This document shows positions 9,583 to 18,948 of a stretch of 64,000 bases of DNA, piece by piece. The DNA is taken from assembly GCA_023438065.1 (NCBI GenBank), contig JAEXRH010000018.1, forward strand, positions 62,001-126,000. The letters run 5' to 3'. The translations under genes were made by a program, and so were the position numbers. The stretch comes from Spirochaetota bacterium (GTDB taxonomy: Bacteria > Spirochaetota > Spirochaetia > Treponematales > Treponemataceae). The notes under the pieces were generated by a model that made no database searches, was not told the origin of the DNA, and worked only from the letters and a program-made list of their open reading frames with translations. How positions within the stretch are numbered: position 1 is the stretch's first letter; the number at the start of each line of letters is the position of its first letter.

Positions 9583-9611
9583 AAAATACCCGTATGCGGG
9601 CGATTTTGCAA
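9583..9611 (-). promoter_or_regulatory. leaderless-type promoter of 8929-9576
   Basis: On the minus strand, TTGCAA (9611-9606), 17-nt spacer, TATTTT (9588-9583), then 6 nt to ATG with no ribosome site. The predicted transcript starts at or next to the start codon. Confidence 0.65.
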
Positions 9612-9650
9612 GGCAATACGGACGGCTCGGCGTCGGGAACGCGATTACCC

Positions 9651-9680
9651 TTGACCGCCCGTGGCGGGCCATCCTACACT
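9651..9680 (+). promoter_or_regulatory. leaderless-type promoter of MBL hydrolase
   Basis: TTGACC (9651-9656), 18-nt spacer, TACACT (9675-9680), ATG 10 nt further on at 9691. No Shine-Dalgarno. It is divergent from the promoter at 9583-9611. Confidence 0.6.
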
Positions 9681-9690
9681 GGCCGTACCA

Positions 9691-10509
9691 ATGGAACTCG
9701 AGATTCTCGGCTCGGGCACGAGCCACGGCATACCGGTCATCGGCTGCCATTGCGCGGTATGCGAATCAAGCGATCCGCGCGACAACCGCCTTCGCGCGAG
9801 CGCCCTCGTCCGCTGCGACGACGGCACGACGATACTCATCGACGCGGGACCGGAATTCCGCGTACAGGCCCTCCGCGCGCGCATCGAGCGCGTCGACGCC
9901 CTCCTCGTCACCCATACCCACGCCGACCACATACACGGGCTCGACGACTTGCGGATATTCAGCCGCGAGCGGAGCCTTCCCGTGTACGCCAGCGCGAGCG
10001 CCGTCGGCGAAATCGCCGAGCGTTTCTCGTACATATTCCGGGAAACCCAGTTGGGGGGCGGAAAACCGCGCATCACGCTCGTGCCGGTAAGCGACGAGGT
10101 CACTCGGTCAGGGGAGATCGCCGTCGCCGGAGCCAGGGTGCGCCCGATTCCGCTCCTCCACGGTTCGTTGCCGATCCTGGGCTGGAGAATCGGGGACACG
10201 GCGTACCTGACGGACTGCAACGCGATACCGGAAGGGTCGTATCGGCTCCTCGAAGGCACGAAAAAGCTCGTGATCGACGGACTGCGGTCACGGGCCCACT
10301 CGACGCACTTCACCTTCGGCGAAGCCCTCGCGGTCATTGAACGGGTCGCTCCCGAGCGCGCCTGGTTCACCCATATCTGTCACGATTATTCCCATTGCGG
10401 GATCGAGCGGTGGATCGCGGAAAACGCCCCCGAGTGGACGGGGCTCACGGCTTCGGGCAAAAAAATAGAGCCCGCGCATGACGGGCTCCGCATTGCCATA
10501 GGGCAATAA
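9691..10509 (+). CDS. metallo-beta-lactamase-fold phosphodiesterase (PhnP-like)
   Basis: 272-aa metallo-hydrolase of the PhnP / cyclic phosphodiesterase branch. Metal ligands are seen in THTHADHIHG, in the later HGS motif, and in the C-terminal HICHDYSH. A two-Cys motif (GCHCAVC) near residues 18-24 is typical of PhnP, where it binds a structural Zn. The substrate is unknown: PhnP cleaves cyclic ribose phosphates, and no phn genes are nearby. A GTG at 9661 lies inside the promoter, so the ATG at 9691 is the likely start. Confidence 0.85.
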   Translation: MELEILGSGTSHGIPVIGCHCAVCESSDPRDNRLRASALVRCDDGTTILIDAGPEFRVQALRARIERVDALLVTHTHADHIHGLDDLRIFSRERSLPVYASASAVGEIAERFSYIFRETQLGGGKPRITLVPVSDEVTRSGEIAVAGARVRPIPLLHGSLPILGWRIGDTAYLTDCNAIPEGSYRLLEGTKKLVIDGLRSRAHSTHFTFGEALAVIERVAPERAWFTHICHDYSHCGIERWIAENAPEWTGLTASGKKIEPAHDGLRIAIGQ

Positions 10510-10512
10510 GGG

Positions 10513-10534
10513 AAGGGGCGGGAAAGCCCCTTTT
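10513..10534 (+). terminator. intrinsic terminator after MBL hydrolase
   Basis: AAGGGGC (10513-10519) pairs with GCCCCTT (10526-10532) around GGGAAA, followed by T's. It lies just after the hydrolase stop and in front of the converging rpmB. Confidence 0.75.
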
Positions 10535-10539
10535 CGGAA

Positions 10540-10731
10540 TCACACCTTCTTGGTCACGTATCCGCTCTTGAGGCAGCGGGTGCACATCTTGATGGTCATC
10601 GTCGTTCCGCCGAGCTCGGTCTTAACCTCGACGATATTCGGCTTCCACAGGCGGCGGGAGTGGTTGTAGGACTTACTGACCTTGTTACCGCTCATCGATC
10701 CCTTGCCGCAAATTTCACATCTCCGGGACAT
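10540..10731 (-). CDS. rpmB: 50S ribosomal protein L28
   Basis: 63-aa large-subunit ribosomal protein. The N-terminal SRRCEICGK with later CTRCLKSG gives a four-Cys zinc ribbon, i.e. the Zn-binding (C+) form. Length is normal. AAAGGTAGG serves as ribosome site. It has its own promoter in the pyk-rpmB gap, and the roughly 55-nt leader contains a GGGGCT/AGCCC hairpin that could modulate expression. Confidence 0.97.
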   Translation of the reverse strand: MSRRCEICGKGSMSGNKVSKSYNHSRRLWKPNIVEVKTELGGTTMTIKMCTRCLKSGYVTKKV

Positions 10732-10793
10732 ATTAAACCTACCTTTCAGAAAGGGCTCGAAAAAGCCCCTGTATTACGAATATACGGAAGCTC

Positions 10794-10822
10794 ATAGTAG
10801 CAAATCCGGGAAGCCGTGTAAA
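10794..10822 (-). promoter_or_regulatory. sigma70 promoter of rpmB
   Basis: Minus strand TTTACA (10822-10817), 17-nt spacer, TACTAT (10799-10794). The predicted start near 10787 gives a leader of about 55 nt. Confidence 0.65.
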
Positions 10823-10834
10823 GACCCCCAACCC

Positions 10835-12697
<1,863 letters not shown>

Positions 12698-12853
12698 ATA
12701 CTCCCCTTCCGTGCCGCGAACGGCACCCCGATCATAGTTTCTATCATTGAACGCCGTCCCTCGACAAGGGGTATCTTGCGTGTCACCCCCTTTTATGGGG
12801 AAGCAGATCCCGTAACCCGCGGTCAGCGCCTTTTGCCCCCGCCAGCCTCTCGC

Positions 12854-12882
12854 TTGCCACGGTTTTTACATGCTGATATCAT
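12854..12882 (+). promoter_or_regulatory. leaderless-type promoter of ROK regulator
   Basis: TTGCCA (12854-12859), 17-nt spacer, TATCAT (12877-12882), ATG 9 nt later. No ribosome site. The rest of 12698-12853 shows only the pyk leader. Confidence 0.6.
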
Positions 12883-12891
12883 GGTACAATA

Positions 12892-14055
12892 ATGAAAACC
12901 CTTAACGCGCCCGGAGATCTCAATCTGTCCCGCGTCCTTCGACTCATCTGGCAGGTCAAGGGGATCAGCCGCATCGAGATAGCCCAGCAGCTCGGCATCG
13001 ACAAATCGACCGTCACGAAGATAGTCGGCGCGCTCGGCGAGATCGGCATCATAAGGGAATTCGCGCAAGGATCAGCCGGCCCGCTCGGGGGAAGGAAGCC
13101 GATCCAGCTCGAGATCGTCAGCGAATTCGCCTGCGCGCTCGGGATCGAGATCAATACCGACGGTTTCCGCGCCCTGCTCGTGGACCTCGCGGGAAACGAG
13201 ATCGCGGGCATCAGGGAAGAGATGGCCGTCACCTCGGTTTTCGACGCCTTCGACGCAGCCGTCGCACGCATCGCCGGGGAGGCCGAGCGCCGAAACGTCC
13301 CGCTCATCGGGATCGGCGTCGGCGTGCCCGCCATCGTCAATACCGCTACCGGCAGCATCATCCGGTCCATACCCTTAATGATACGCGATGAGGTAAACTT
13401 TTGCGCGTGGGCCTCGGAAAAATACGGGGTCCCGGTCTTCATCGAGAACGACGCGCGCGCGGGCTGCCTTTCCGAGATCACGATCAGGCACGGCATGAAC
13501 CTCGAGAACGCGCTCTTCCTCCTCGCCGAGATCCGCAAGATCACCGGCTCGACCGAAAGCAGGCGCAATCTCGCGGCGGGATTCGGCTTCATCCTGAACG
13601 GCCAACCGCATTACGGCGCGGAATTCTCCTCGGGGGAGTTTCGGAGCGTCCTGTGGGAACCGGGCAATTCCGGGCAGTTTCAGTCGAACGACACCGCGGG
13701 CGAGCGGGTCGGCGTCGACCTCACGGTAACCGGCACAGTGCTCGGCGAGCTCGCGAGGCACGTCGCCTTCCTCGTCAACATACTCAATCTCAACAACGTA
13801 TTCATCGGGGGCTTGGGCCCCGACCTCACCGAAAGCCTCGCGGCGAGGATCCGCGACGAGATCGCGCTCAAATGGCCCTACGAGACGCCGCAGCGCTGCG
13901 CGGTATCGCCGGCGTCGCTCGGCGCGGACGCCGTAGCGTACGGCGCTGCCGGCCACTGTCTCCAGCGGTTTTTCTCCCTGCCGAACATCGGTCAGCCCTC
14001 GGGCACGGGACCGTCGGTACGGGAAATGCTCGAGAGCGTAAAGGCTCCCGACTAG
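12892..14055 (+). CDS. ROK-family transcriptional regulator (XylR/NagC-like)
   Basis: 387-aa repressor-type ROK protein. A winged HTH (residues about 13-60, with IEIAQQLGIDKSTVTKI as the recognition region) is followed by a sugar-kinase-like fold. The ATPase DxGxT motif is not preserved (GIEINTDGF), and the four-residue zinc site typical of ROK proteins (CxCGxxGCxE) is absent, so it is a sensor and not a kinase. It sits between glycolysis and a sugar importer and divergent to pyk, so control of pentose or oligosaccharide genes is plausible. The ligand is unknown. Confidence 0.85.
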   Translation: MKTLNAPGDLNLSRVLRLIWQVKGISRIEIAQQLGIDKSTVTKIVGALGEIGIIREFAQGSAGPLGGRKPIQLEIVSEFACALGIEINTDGFRALLVDLAGNEIAGIREEMAVTSVFDAFDAAVARIAGEAERRNVPLIGIGVGVPAIVNTATGSIIRSIPLMIRDEVNFCAWASEKYGVPVFIENDARAGCLSEITIRHGMNLENALFLLAEIRKITGSTESRRNLAAGFGFILNGQPHYGAEFSSGEFRSVLWEPGNSGQFQSNDTAGERVGVDLTVTGTVLGELARHVAFLVNILNLNNVFIGGLGPDLTESLAARIRDEIALKWPYETPQRCAVSPASLGADAVAYGAAGHCLQRFFSLPNIGQPSGTGPSVREMLESVKAPD

Positions 14056-14074
14056 CGATATCTCGGGAAAAGAC

Positions 14075-15109
14075 CTATTTCTTTCGCTCGGAAAGCGAGT
14101 CGCGAATGACGACCCCGGCGGGCATCGTCACCGATTCCGCGGGCCGTTTCGCGATGAGCTCGACGAGGGCGCGGGCCGCGGCCTCTCCCTTCTCGTAGCC
14201 GGGCTGGCGGAGGGTGGTGAGCGGCGGGCTCATGAAGGCGGAAAAAGGCACGTCGTCGAACCCGACCACCGACACGTCGCGCGGCACGGAAAGGCCGGCG
14301 CGCGCGCATTCCTCGTACACGCCGAGCGCCTGGACGTCGGCGAGGCAGATGATCGCGGTGGGCCGCGCCGTTTCCGCGAGGAGCTCGGCAGTCGCCCGGG
14401 CCCCCGATTCCTTCGTCGCCTCGGTGTGGCAGACGCGGATCCCGGTATGACCGCCGAACGAGAGCCCGCGCTTGGCGAGCGAGCGGCTGAAGCCGTTCAG
14501 GCGAAGGTCGTTCGTCTGGCTGAAGTGATCGCCGGCCTCGGCGAGAGTGACGTTCTTGAGCATGAAGACGGCGATCTCGCGGTGGCCGCGCGCGAGCACG
14601 ACGTCCATAAGCGCCTCTGCGGCGGCCTCGTCGTCGATGCCGACGTTCACGAGACCTTCCTTCATCCCGCCGTCGATCGTGACGAACGGGAGCCCGCGCT
14701 GCCTGAAGAGCTCGAGCACGCTCATCCCCGGCCCGATGCCGAGCGTGATGATCCCGTCGACCGCGGCGTTCCTGACCGTGTGCGAAAGCACGCCCTTGAG
14801 CGGCGAAAGGACGCCGAGGGAAAGGCCCTCGCGGTCGCATACGCAGCCGATGCCGCGCATGACCTCCGCGATATAGGGGTTCTGGAAAACCTCGTGGATG
14901 GCCTGCGGAAGGAGAAGCCCGATCGAGCCGGTCTGCCGCGTCGCGAGGGTTCGCGCGACGGGATCGGGCACGTAGCCGAGCTCGCCCGCGATCTCCATGA
15001 TCTTCGCGCAGGTTTCGCGGGAGATCTTCGACGGATTGTTGAACGCGAACGAGACGGTCGTCTTGGAGACCCCGGCCCTTCGGGCTATATCGTTGATGGT
15101 GGCTCTCAT
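14075..15109 (-). CDS. LacI-family transcriptional repressor
   Basis: 344 aa. N-terminal HTH (ATINDIARRAGVSKTTVSFA) plus hinge helix, then a type-1 periplasmic-binding-protein effector domain ending in a VGFDDVPF motif typical of the family. It is the last gene of the importer operon: its ATG comes 2 nt after the permease stop, with the ribosome site inside the permease gene (AAGGGTGAGG), which suggests translational coupling. It probably binds the three palindromes at 18844-18889 and autoregulates. Confidence 0.92.
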   Translation of the reverse strand: MRATINDIARRAGVSKTTVSFAFNNPSKISRETCAKIMEIAGELGYVPDPVARTLATRQTGSIGLLLPQAIHEVFQNPYIAEVMRGIGCVCDREGLSLGVLSPLKGVLSHTVRNAAVDGIITLGIGPGMSVLELFRQRGLPFVTIDGGMKEGLVNVGIDDEAAAEALMDVVLARGHREIAVFMLKNVTLAEAGDHFSQTNDLRLNGFSRSLAKRGLSFGGHTGIRVCHTEATKESGARATAELLAETARPTAIICLADVQALGVYEECARAGLSVPRDVSVVGFDDVPFSAFMSPPLTTLRQPGYEKGEAAARALVELIAKRPAESVTMPAGVVIRDSLSERKK

Positions 15110-15111
15110 CC

Positions 15112-15936
15112 TCACCCTTTTACCGCCCCGGCGGCGATACCCTTTACTATGTATTTCTGGAGCGCCAGATAGAATATGACGATGGGCAACGCGGAGAGAA
15201 CGAGGGACGCTGACATGGCACCGTACTCCTTGAGAAACTGACCGTTGAACATCATCTGCGCGAGCTGGATCGTCCCCTGCTTCACCACGATGAGCGGAAG
15301 GAGGAAATCGTTCCACAGCCACAGCGCGTCTATGACGGCGACCGTAGCGACGATAGTCTTGAGGAGCGGGAACACGATGTTGAAAAATATGTAGAACTGG
15401 CCCGCGCCGTCGATCGCCGCGGACTCCTCGAGCTCCCGCGGCACGCCCTTCACGAACCCGTGGAACATGAAGATCGCGGTCGGGCATCCCAATCCCCAGT
15501 ACATCGGGATAATACCCGGGATGCTCATGAGATGCAAGTCCGCGGCGAGGACCGCGATCGGCACCATGATGATCTGGAACGGGATGACGAGCGCGAAGGC
15601 GAAGAACCCGTAGATGAACCAGGAGAGCTTCGTGTCCGTCCGCGCGAGGATGTAGGCGGCCATCGAGCTCGAGAGGATTATCCCGACGAGGCCGAAGGTC
15701 GTGATCGCGAGGGTGTTGAGGAACACGCGCGGGAATTCCATCACCGTCCAGGCGCGGACGAAATTGGCGAAGTTCAGGCTCTCGGGGAGCCCCATCGGAT
15801 TGAGCGTTATCTCGGCGTCCGCTTTGAACGCGTTGATGATCACGTAGATCACCGGATAGAAGAAGACGAGCGCGACGACGACCATTAAAACCGTGAGGAC
15901 GCGCCTCGCCGCGACGTATCTTTTTGCGTTGCTCAT
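15112..15936 (-). CDS. sugar ABC transporter permease (MalG type)
   Basis: 274-aa inner-membrane permease with six predicted helices and the EAA loop (LEESAAIDGAGQFYIFFNIV) that contacts the ATPase. It starts in an ATGA overlap with the preceding permease, with GGGAGG upstream, so the two subunits are coupled. The open frame to 16374 is shadow. No ATPase gene is present in the operon; as in many carbohydrate importers, a shared MsmK-type ATPase elsewhere is likely. Confidence 0.93.
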   Translation of the reverse strand: MSNAKRYVAARRVLTVLMVVVALVFFYPVIYVIINAFKADAEITLNPMGLPESLNFANFVRAWTVMEFPRVFLNTLAITTFGLVGIILSSSMAAYILARTDTKLSWFIYGFFAFALVIPFQIIMVPIAVLAADLHLMSIPGIIPMYWGLGCPTAIFMFHGFVKGVPRELEESAAIDGAGQFYIFFNIVFPLLKTIVATVAVIDALWLWNDFLLPLIVVKQGTIQLAQMMFNGQFLKEYGAMSASLVLSALPIVIFYLALQKYIVKGIAAGAVKG

Positions 15937-17465
15937 TGCTCGACCTCCCGTTTTTTCATGACAGCGAGCTGCGTGGCGGTAATCGCGAATATGAGCGCGA
16001 AAAGGAGCATGGCCTTCGCGGTCGCCATTCCCGCCTGCTTGCGGGCGAACGCGTCGAAGAAGATGTCGAGGACGACCGGCACCGTGCCGAAGGTATAGGC
16101 CGATCCGGAGGTCATCGCGTAGATCATGTCGAAGCTCTTGAGCGCGTTCGCGATCGTGAGAAAGAGCGAGATCGTCACCGCGGGCAGGAGCAGGGGGAGC
16201 GTGATGTGCCGGAAGCGGTGCCAGCTCCCCGCGCCGTCGATCTTCGCCGCCTCGACGACGTCGGTCGGGATGTTCTGCAGGCCCGCGAGGTACACGATCA
16301 TGTAGTAGCCCGCGCCCTGCCAGACCGCGACGAGCACGATGAGCCAGGGCGTCTTTCCGGGATCGCTCAGCCACTGCTCGATGCCCGTCAGCTTCGGGAA
16401 GAGCTGGTTGAAGAGCATCTTCCAGATGAGCGCGACGATGACCATCGACAGCACGTTCGGGAGGAAGAAAACCGAGCGGAGCCCCTTCTGCCCGTGGATG
16501 CCCGAGTCGAGCGCGAGCGCGAGGAGGAACGCGAGAAGGTTGATGCCCACGACCGAGAAGAAGGCGAAAAAGACCGTGAAGCCGATGACCCCGAGGTCAA
16601 AACCGCGCGACGCCCACTTCTCCGCGAGGAGATTCTTGAGGGGGGCGAGCGACCGGATTCCCTCGGCGCCCTTCCCGACCGTTTCAGCGCTCGCGCCCCC
16701 GAGCGCGACGCCGGTATCCGCGCCCGAGACGAAGGACGCGAGCGCGGCGTCGAAGGCTGCCCGGTCGCCCGCGAGGGAGGCGGCGCGGACGCCGTCGATG
16801 AAGGAGGTCACCGAGTCGGGATCGATCCTCGCCTCGGCGTCGACCTCCGGGATGAGCCATATCATGTCCTCGAAGGAGAACTCGCTCGACCCGTCGGAAA
16901 GGACGAAGGCGTCCTCTTGCTCGGCGTAGGCGGCGTCGAAAATCGCGCGCTCTGCCCTCGAGAGCTTCGAGAGGAAGAGCCGGTCGAAGTCCTTTTTCTC
17001 GATGCGCTGCGGCAGCGCCGAGGTTTTCGTGTAGAAGTTCTGCCCGTACGAGCGGGGATAGAAGGTCTCGGCGACCTTACCCGAGAGGATGTCGATATAG
17101 TTCCTGAGCCCGACGAAGCGGTTCGCGTCGGGCTCGTACCCCGTCTTCGCGATGATCGACTCGGCCCTGCGCCGCTCGTGACCGGAAAGCGCGAGCCGGC
17201 TCCAGGAACCGTCTTCCCCGTTCTTCGAATATAGCCTCAGGATATACTCCCTGTCCGTTTGCTTGGGTATCTTCGCGAGGATACGGTCCTCGAAGGTCGG
17301 GCCGTCAAGGATGATCGGCGCGCGCGGGGTAAGCCCGTCCCAGTTCGTGAGCGAGATATAGAATCCGTTCAGGAACGGATAGATGAAAAAGGTGACGTAG
17401 AGGACGAGGCAGGGAAGCAAAAAGGCCAGGAAATAGCCGTACTTCCGCGTTCGCGATTCTACCAT
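15933..17465 (-). CDS. sugar ABC transporter permease (MalF type) with large external loop
   Basis: 510 aa, whereas family members are usually near 300. TM1 is residues 11-32 and TM2 begins near 290. The roughly 250 residues between are hydrophilic and should lie outside the membrane, in two blocks around the conserved VGLRNYIDIL motif (118-127). The rest is standard, including the EAA loop (VVEAAKIDGAGSWHRFRHI). The insert recalls the P2 loop of E. coli MalF, which docks the binding protein, but sits at a different place. It is the first permease after the binding-protein gene. Confidence 0.9.
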   Translation of the reverse strand: MVESRTRKYGYFLAFLLPCLVLYVTFFIYPFLNGFYISLTNWDGLTPRAPIILDGPTFEDRILAKIPKQTDREYILRLYSKNGEDGSWSRLALSGHERRRAESIIAKTGYEPDANRFVGLRNYIDILSGKVAETFYPRSYGQNFYTKTSALPQRIEKKDFDRLFLSKLSRAERAIFDAAYAEQEDAFVLSDGSSEFSFEDMIWLIPEVDAEARIDPDSVTSFIDGVRAASLAGDRAAFDAALASFVSGADTGVALGGASAETVGKGAEGIRSLAPLKNLLAEKWASRGFDLGVIGFTVFFAFFSVVGINLLAFLLALALDSGIHGQKGLRSVFFLPNVLSMVIVALIWKMLFNQLFPKLTGIEQWLSDPGKTPWLIVLVAVWQGAGYYMIVYLAGLQNIPTDVVEAAKIDGAGSWHRFRHITLPLLLPAVTISLFLTIANALKSFDMIYAMTSGSAYTFGTVPVVLDIFFDAFARKQAGMATAKAMLLFALIFAITATQLAVMKKREVEQ

Positions 17466-17490
17466 GATGACTCCTTGGGAAACGATACGC

Positions 17491-17533
17491 CTTTAAAAAA
17501 GGCCGTGAGGGCCAACAACAGCCCGTCACGGCC
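17491..17533 (-). terminator. attenuating terminator between binding protein and permeases
   Basis: Inverted repeat GGCCGTGA (17533-17526, read on -) with TCACGGCC (17508-17501), followed by TTTTTT. Its place inside the operon predicts that most transcripts stop after the binding-protein gene, giving more binding protein than permease. Confidence 0.75.
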
Positions 17534-17572
17534 CGAAAGGGGAATTACCGGCCCTCGGAGAGGGCCGAATAA

Positions 17573-18811
17573 TCACTTCTTGACGGCCTTCGCCCAGATC
17601 CCGTCGATGTTCGCGATGACCTGATCGGCGGAAACCTTCTTGAACATGTACTGCTGCGCGCCGTTCTTGCATCCGTCCTCGAACGCGGTCGTCGGGTAGG
17701 ACGAGAACGCCCAGGGATACGCGCCCGACTTGCTTACCGAGGCGAGAAGGTCCTGGAAGGGTTGCTTCATGCTCGTGAGATCGGCTCCCTTGAAGGCGGG
17801 AACGAGCTTGTAGTCCTCGACCCAGATCTTCTGGGCTTCGGGGGTGCTAAGCCACTCGAGGAACGCGAGCGCGGCGGCCTGCTTGTCCTTCGGGGACTGG
17901 GCGGAAACGCCGAAGCAGGAGTCGATGTCGGCGTACATCTTGTTGAGTTTCGCGTTATCGAATACCGGGTACGGGATGAAGCCGCAGTTGAGTTTCGGGT
18001 TCGTGCCGATCGCGGCGCCGTAGGACCAGAGGCCCTGCACCATCATCGCGGCCTTGCCTTGCGCGAACGCGGCCTGCTGCTCGTTCCATCCCCACTCGGA
18101 GGCCTTCGGGTCCATGTTGTCGCGATAGAAATCGAGGGCGGCGAAGAGTTTCGCCTTGTCGACGACGCCGTAGCTCGTCTTTCCGGCTTTCATGTCGGCG
18201 ATGAACGTGTCGACCGGGATCTTCGAGTCGCCGACGAGCAGCGAGGTATGCACGAGGGTGATGAAATGCCCCGCGGACCAGTTCTCGGCGAGAAGGCCGG
18301 CGAACGGGGTAATCCCGTTATCCTTGAGGGTCTTGCAGACGCGAGCAAGCTCGCGCGCGGTGGTCGGCTCCTTGAGCTTGTACTTGGCGAAGATGTCCTT
18401 GTTGTAGATGATGCCGATTCCGGCGTAGTCCATCGGGAGGGCGTAGAGCTTTCCGTTATAGGTCACGGACGGTTTCGCGCTGTCGACTACCTTCGAGAGC
18501 ACGGGCTGTTTGGTAAGATCGAGAACGTAGCCCTTGGAAGCGTACTCCTGGACGCGGGCATAGGACTGCATCTGGAGAATGTCGGGAAGCTTACCCTGGG
18601 CGGCGCGGGCGGACATCGTCGCGTCGGCGTCGTTCGGGACGATCAAAAGGGAAATCTTGACGCCGGTCTTGGCGGTGTAGGTCTCGACGAGCTTCTTGAG
18701 TCCTTCCTGGTTTTCCTGCTTGTAGTAATACATTTCGAGCGAAACCGGTTGGGCAAAAACCGCGCTTGAAATCAGTGCCAGGCCGAGAATGGCAAACAGA
18801 ATCTTCTTCAT
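17573..18811 (-). CDS. sugar ABC transporter substrate-binding protein
   Basis: 412-aa extracellular solute-binding protein of the family-1 (MalE-like) type. Signal peptide with SPase-I site after VFA (residue 20); no lipobox Cys, so it is a free periplasmic protein. Hinge and ligand-site features such as LPMDYAGIGIIYNKD and WGWNEQQAAFAQGKAAM are typical. It is the first gene of the LacI-controlled operon with two permeases downstream. The ligand is probably an oligosaccharide or glycoside, not identifiable from sequence. A GGAGGAGA site precedes the ATG. Confidence 0.94.
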   Translation of the reverse strand: MKKILFAILGLALISSAVFAQPVSLEMYYYKQENQEGLKKLVETYTAKTGVKISLLIVPNDADATMSARAAQGKLPDILQMQSYARVQEYASKGYVLDLTKQPVLSKVVDSAKPSVTYNGKLYALPMDYAGIGIIYNKDIFAKYKLKEPTTARELARVCKTLKDNGITPFAGLLAENWSAGHFITLVHTSLLVGDSKIPVDTFIADMKAGKTSYGVVDKAKLFAALDFYRDNMDPKASEWGWNEQQAAFAQGKAAMMVQGLWSYGAAIGTNPKLNCGFIPYPVFDNAKLNKMYADIDSCFGVSAQSPKDKQAAALAFLEWLSTPEAQKIWVEDYKLVPAFKGADLTSMKQPFQDLLASVSKSGAYPWAFSSYPTTAFEDGCKNGAQQYMFKKVSADQVIANIDGIWAKAVKK

Positions 18812-18843
18812 TTCTCTCCTCCATACTTTGAAGACATGCTATT

Positions 18844-18901
18844 TAAAACGGTTTACTTAACCGTTTTACCTAAGTATTAAACCGGTTTAGCCATTTGTCA
18901 A
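18844..18901 (-). promoter_or_regulatory. promoter with three LacI-type operators
   Basis: Minus-strand TTGACA (18901-18896), 17-nt spacer, AATACT (18878-18873). Three 12-bp palindrome-like sites occur: TAAACCGGTTTA (18878-18889) inside the spacer, TTAACCGTTTTA (18857-18868) and TAAAACGGTTTA (18844-18855) just downstream of the start. Centre spacings are 21 and 13 bp. The first is a perfect LacI/GalR-type site. The operon's own LacI protein is the obvious ligand. Confidence 0.85.
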
Positions 18902-18948
18902 GGCAAATTTTCATTTTTCTTCTGTCGACACCCTGCCCGTCTTTGTCC

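Noticed and set aside
15924..17234. 436-codon plus-strand frame across the permease genes
   Set aside because: Antisense to two clear permease genes; Arg/Glu/Asp-rich composition typical of shadow frames.
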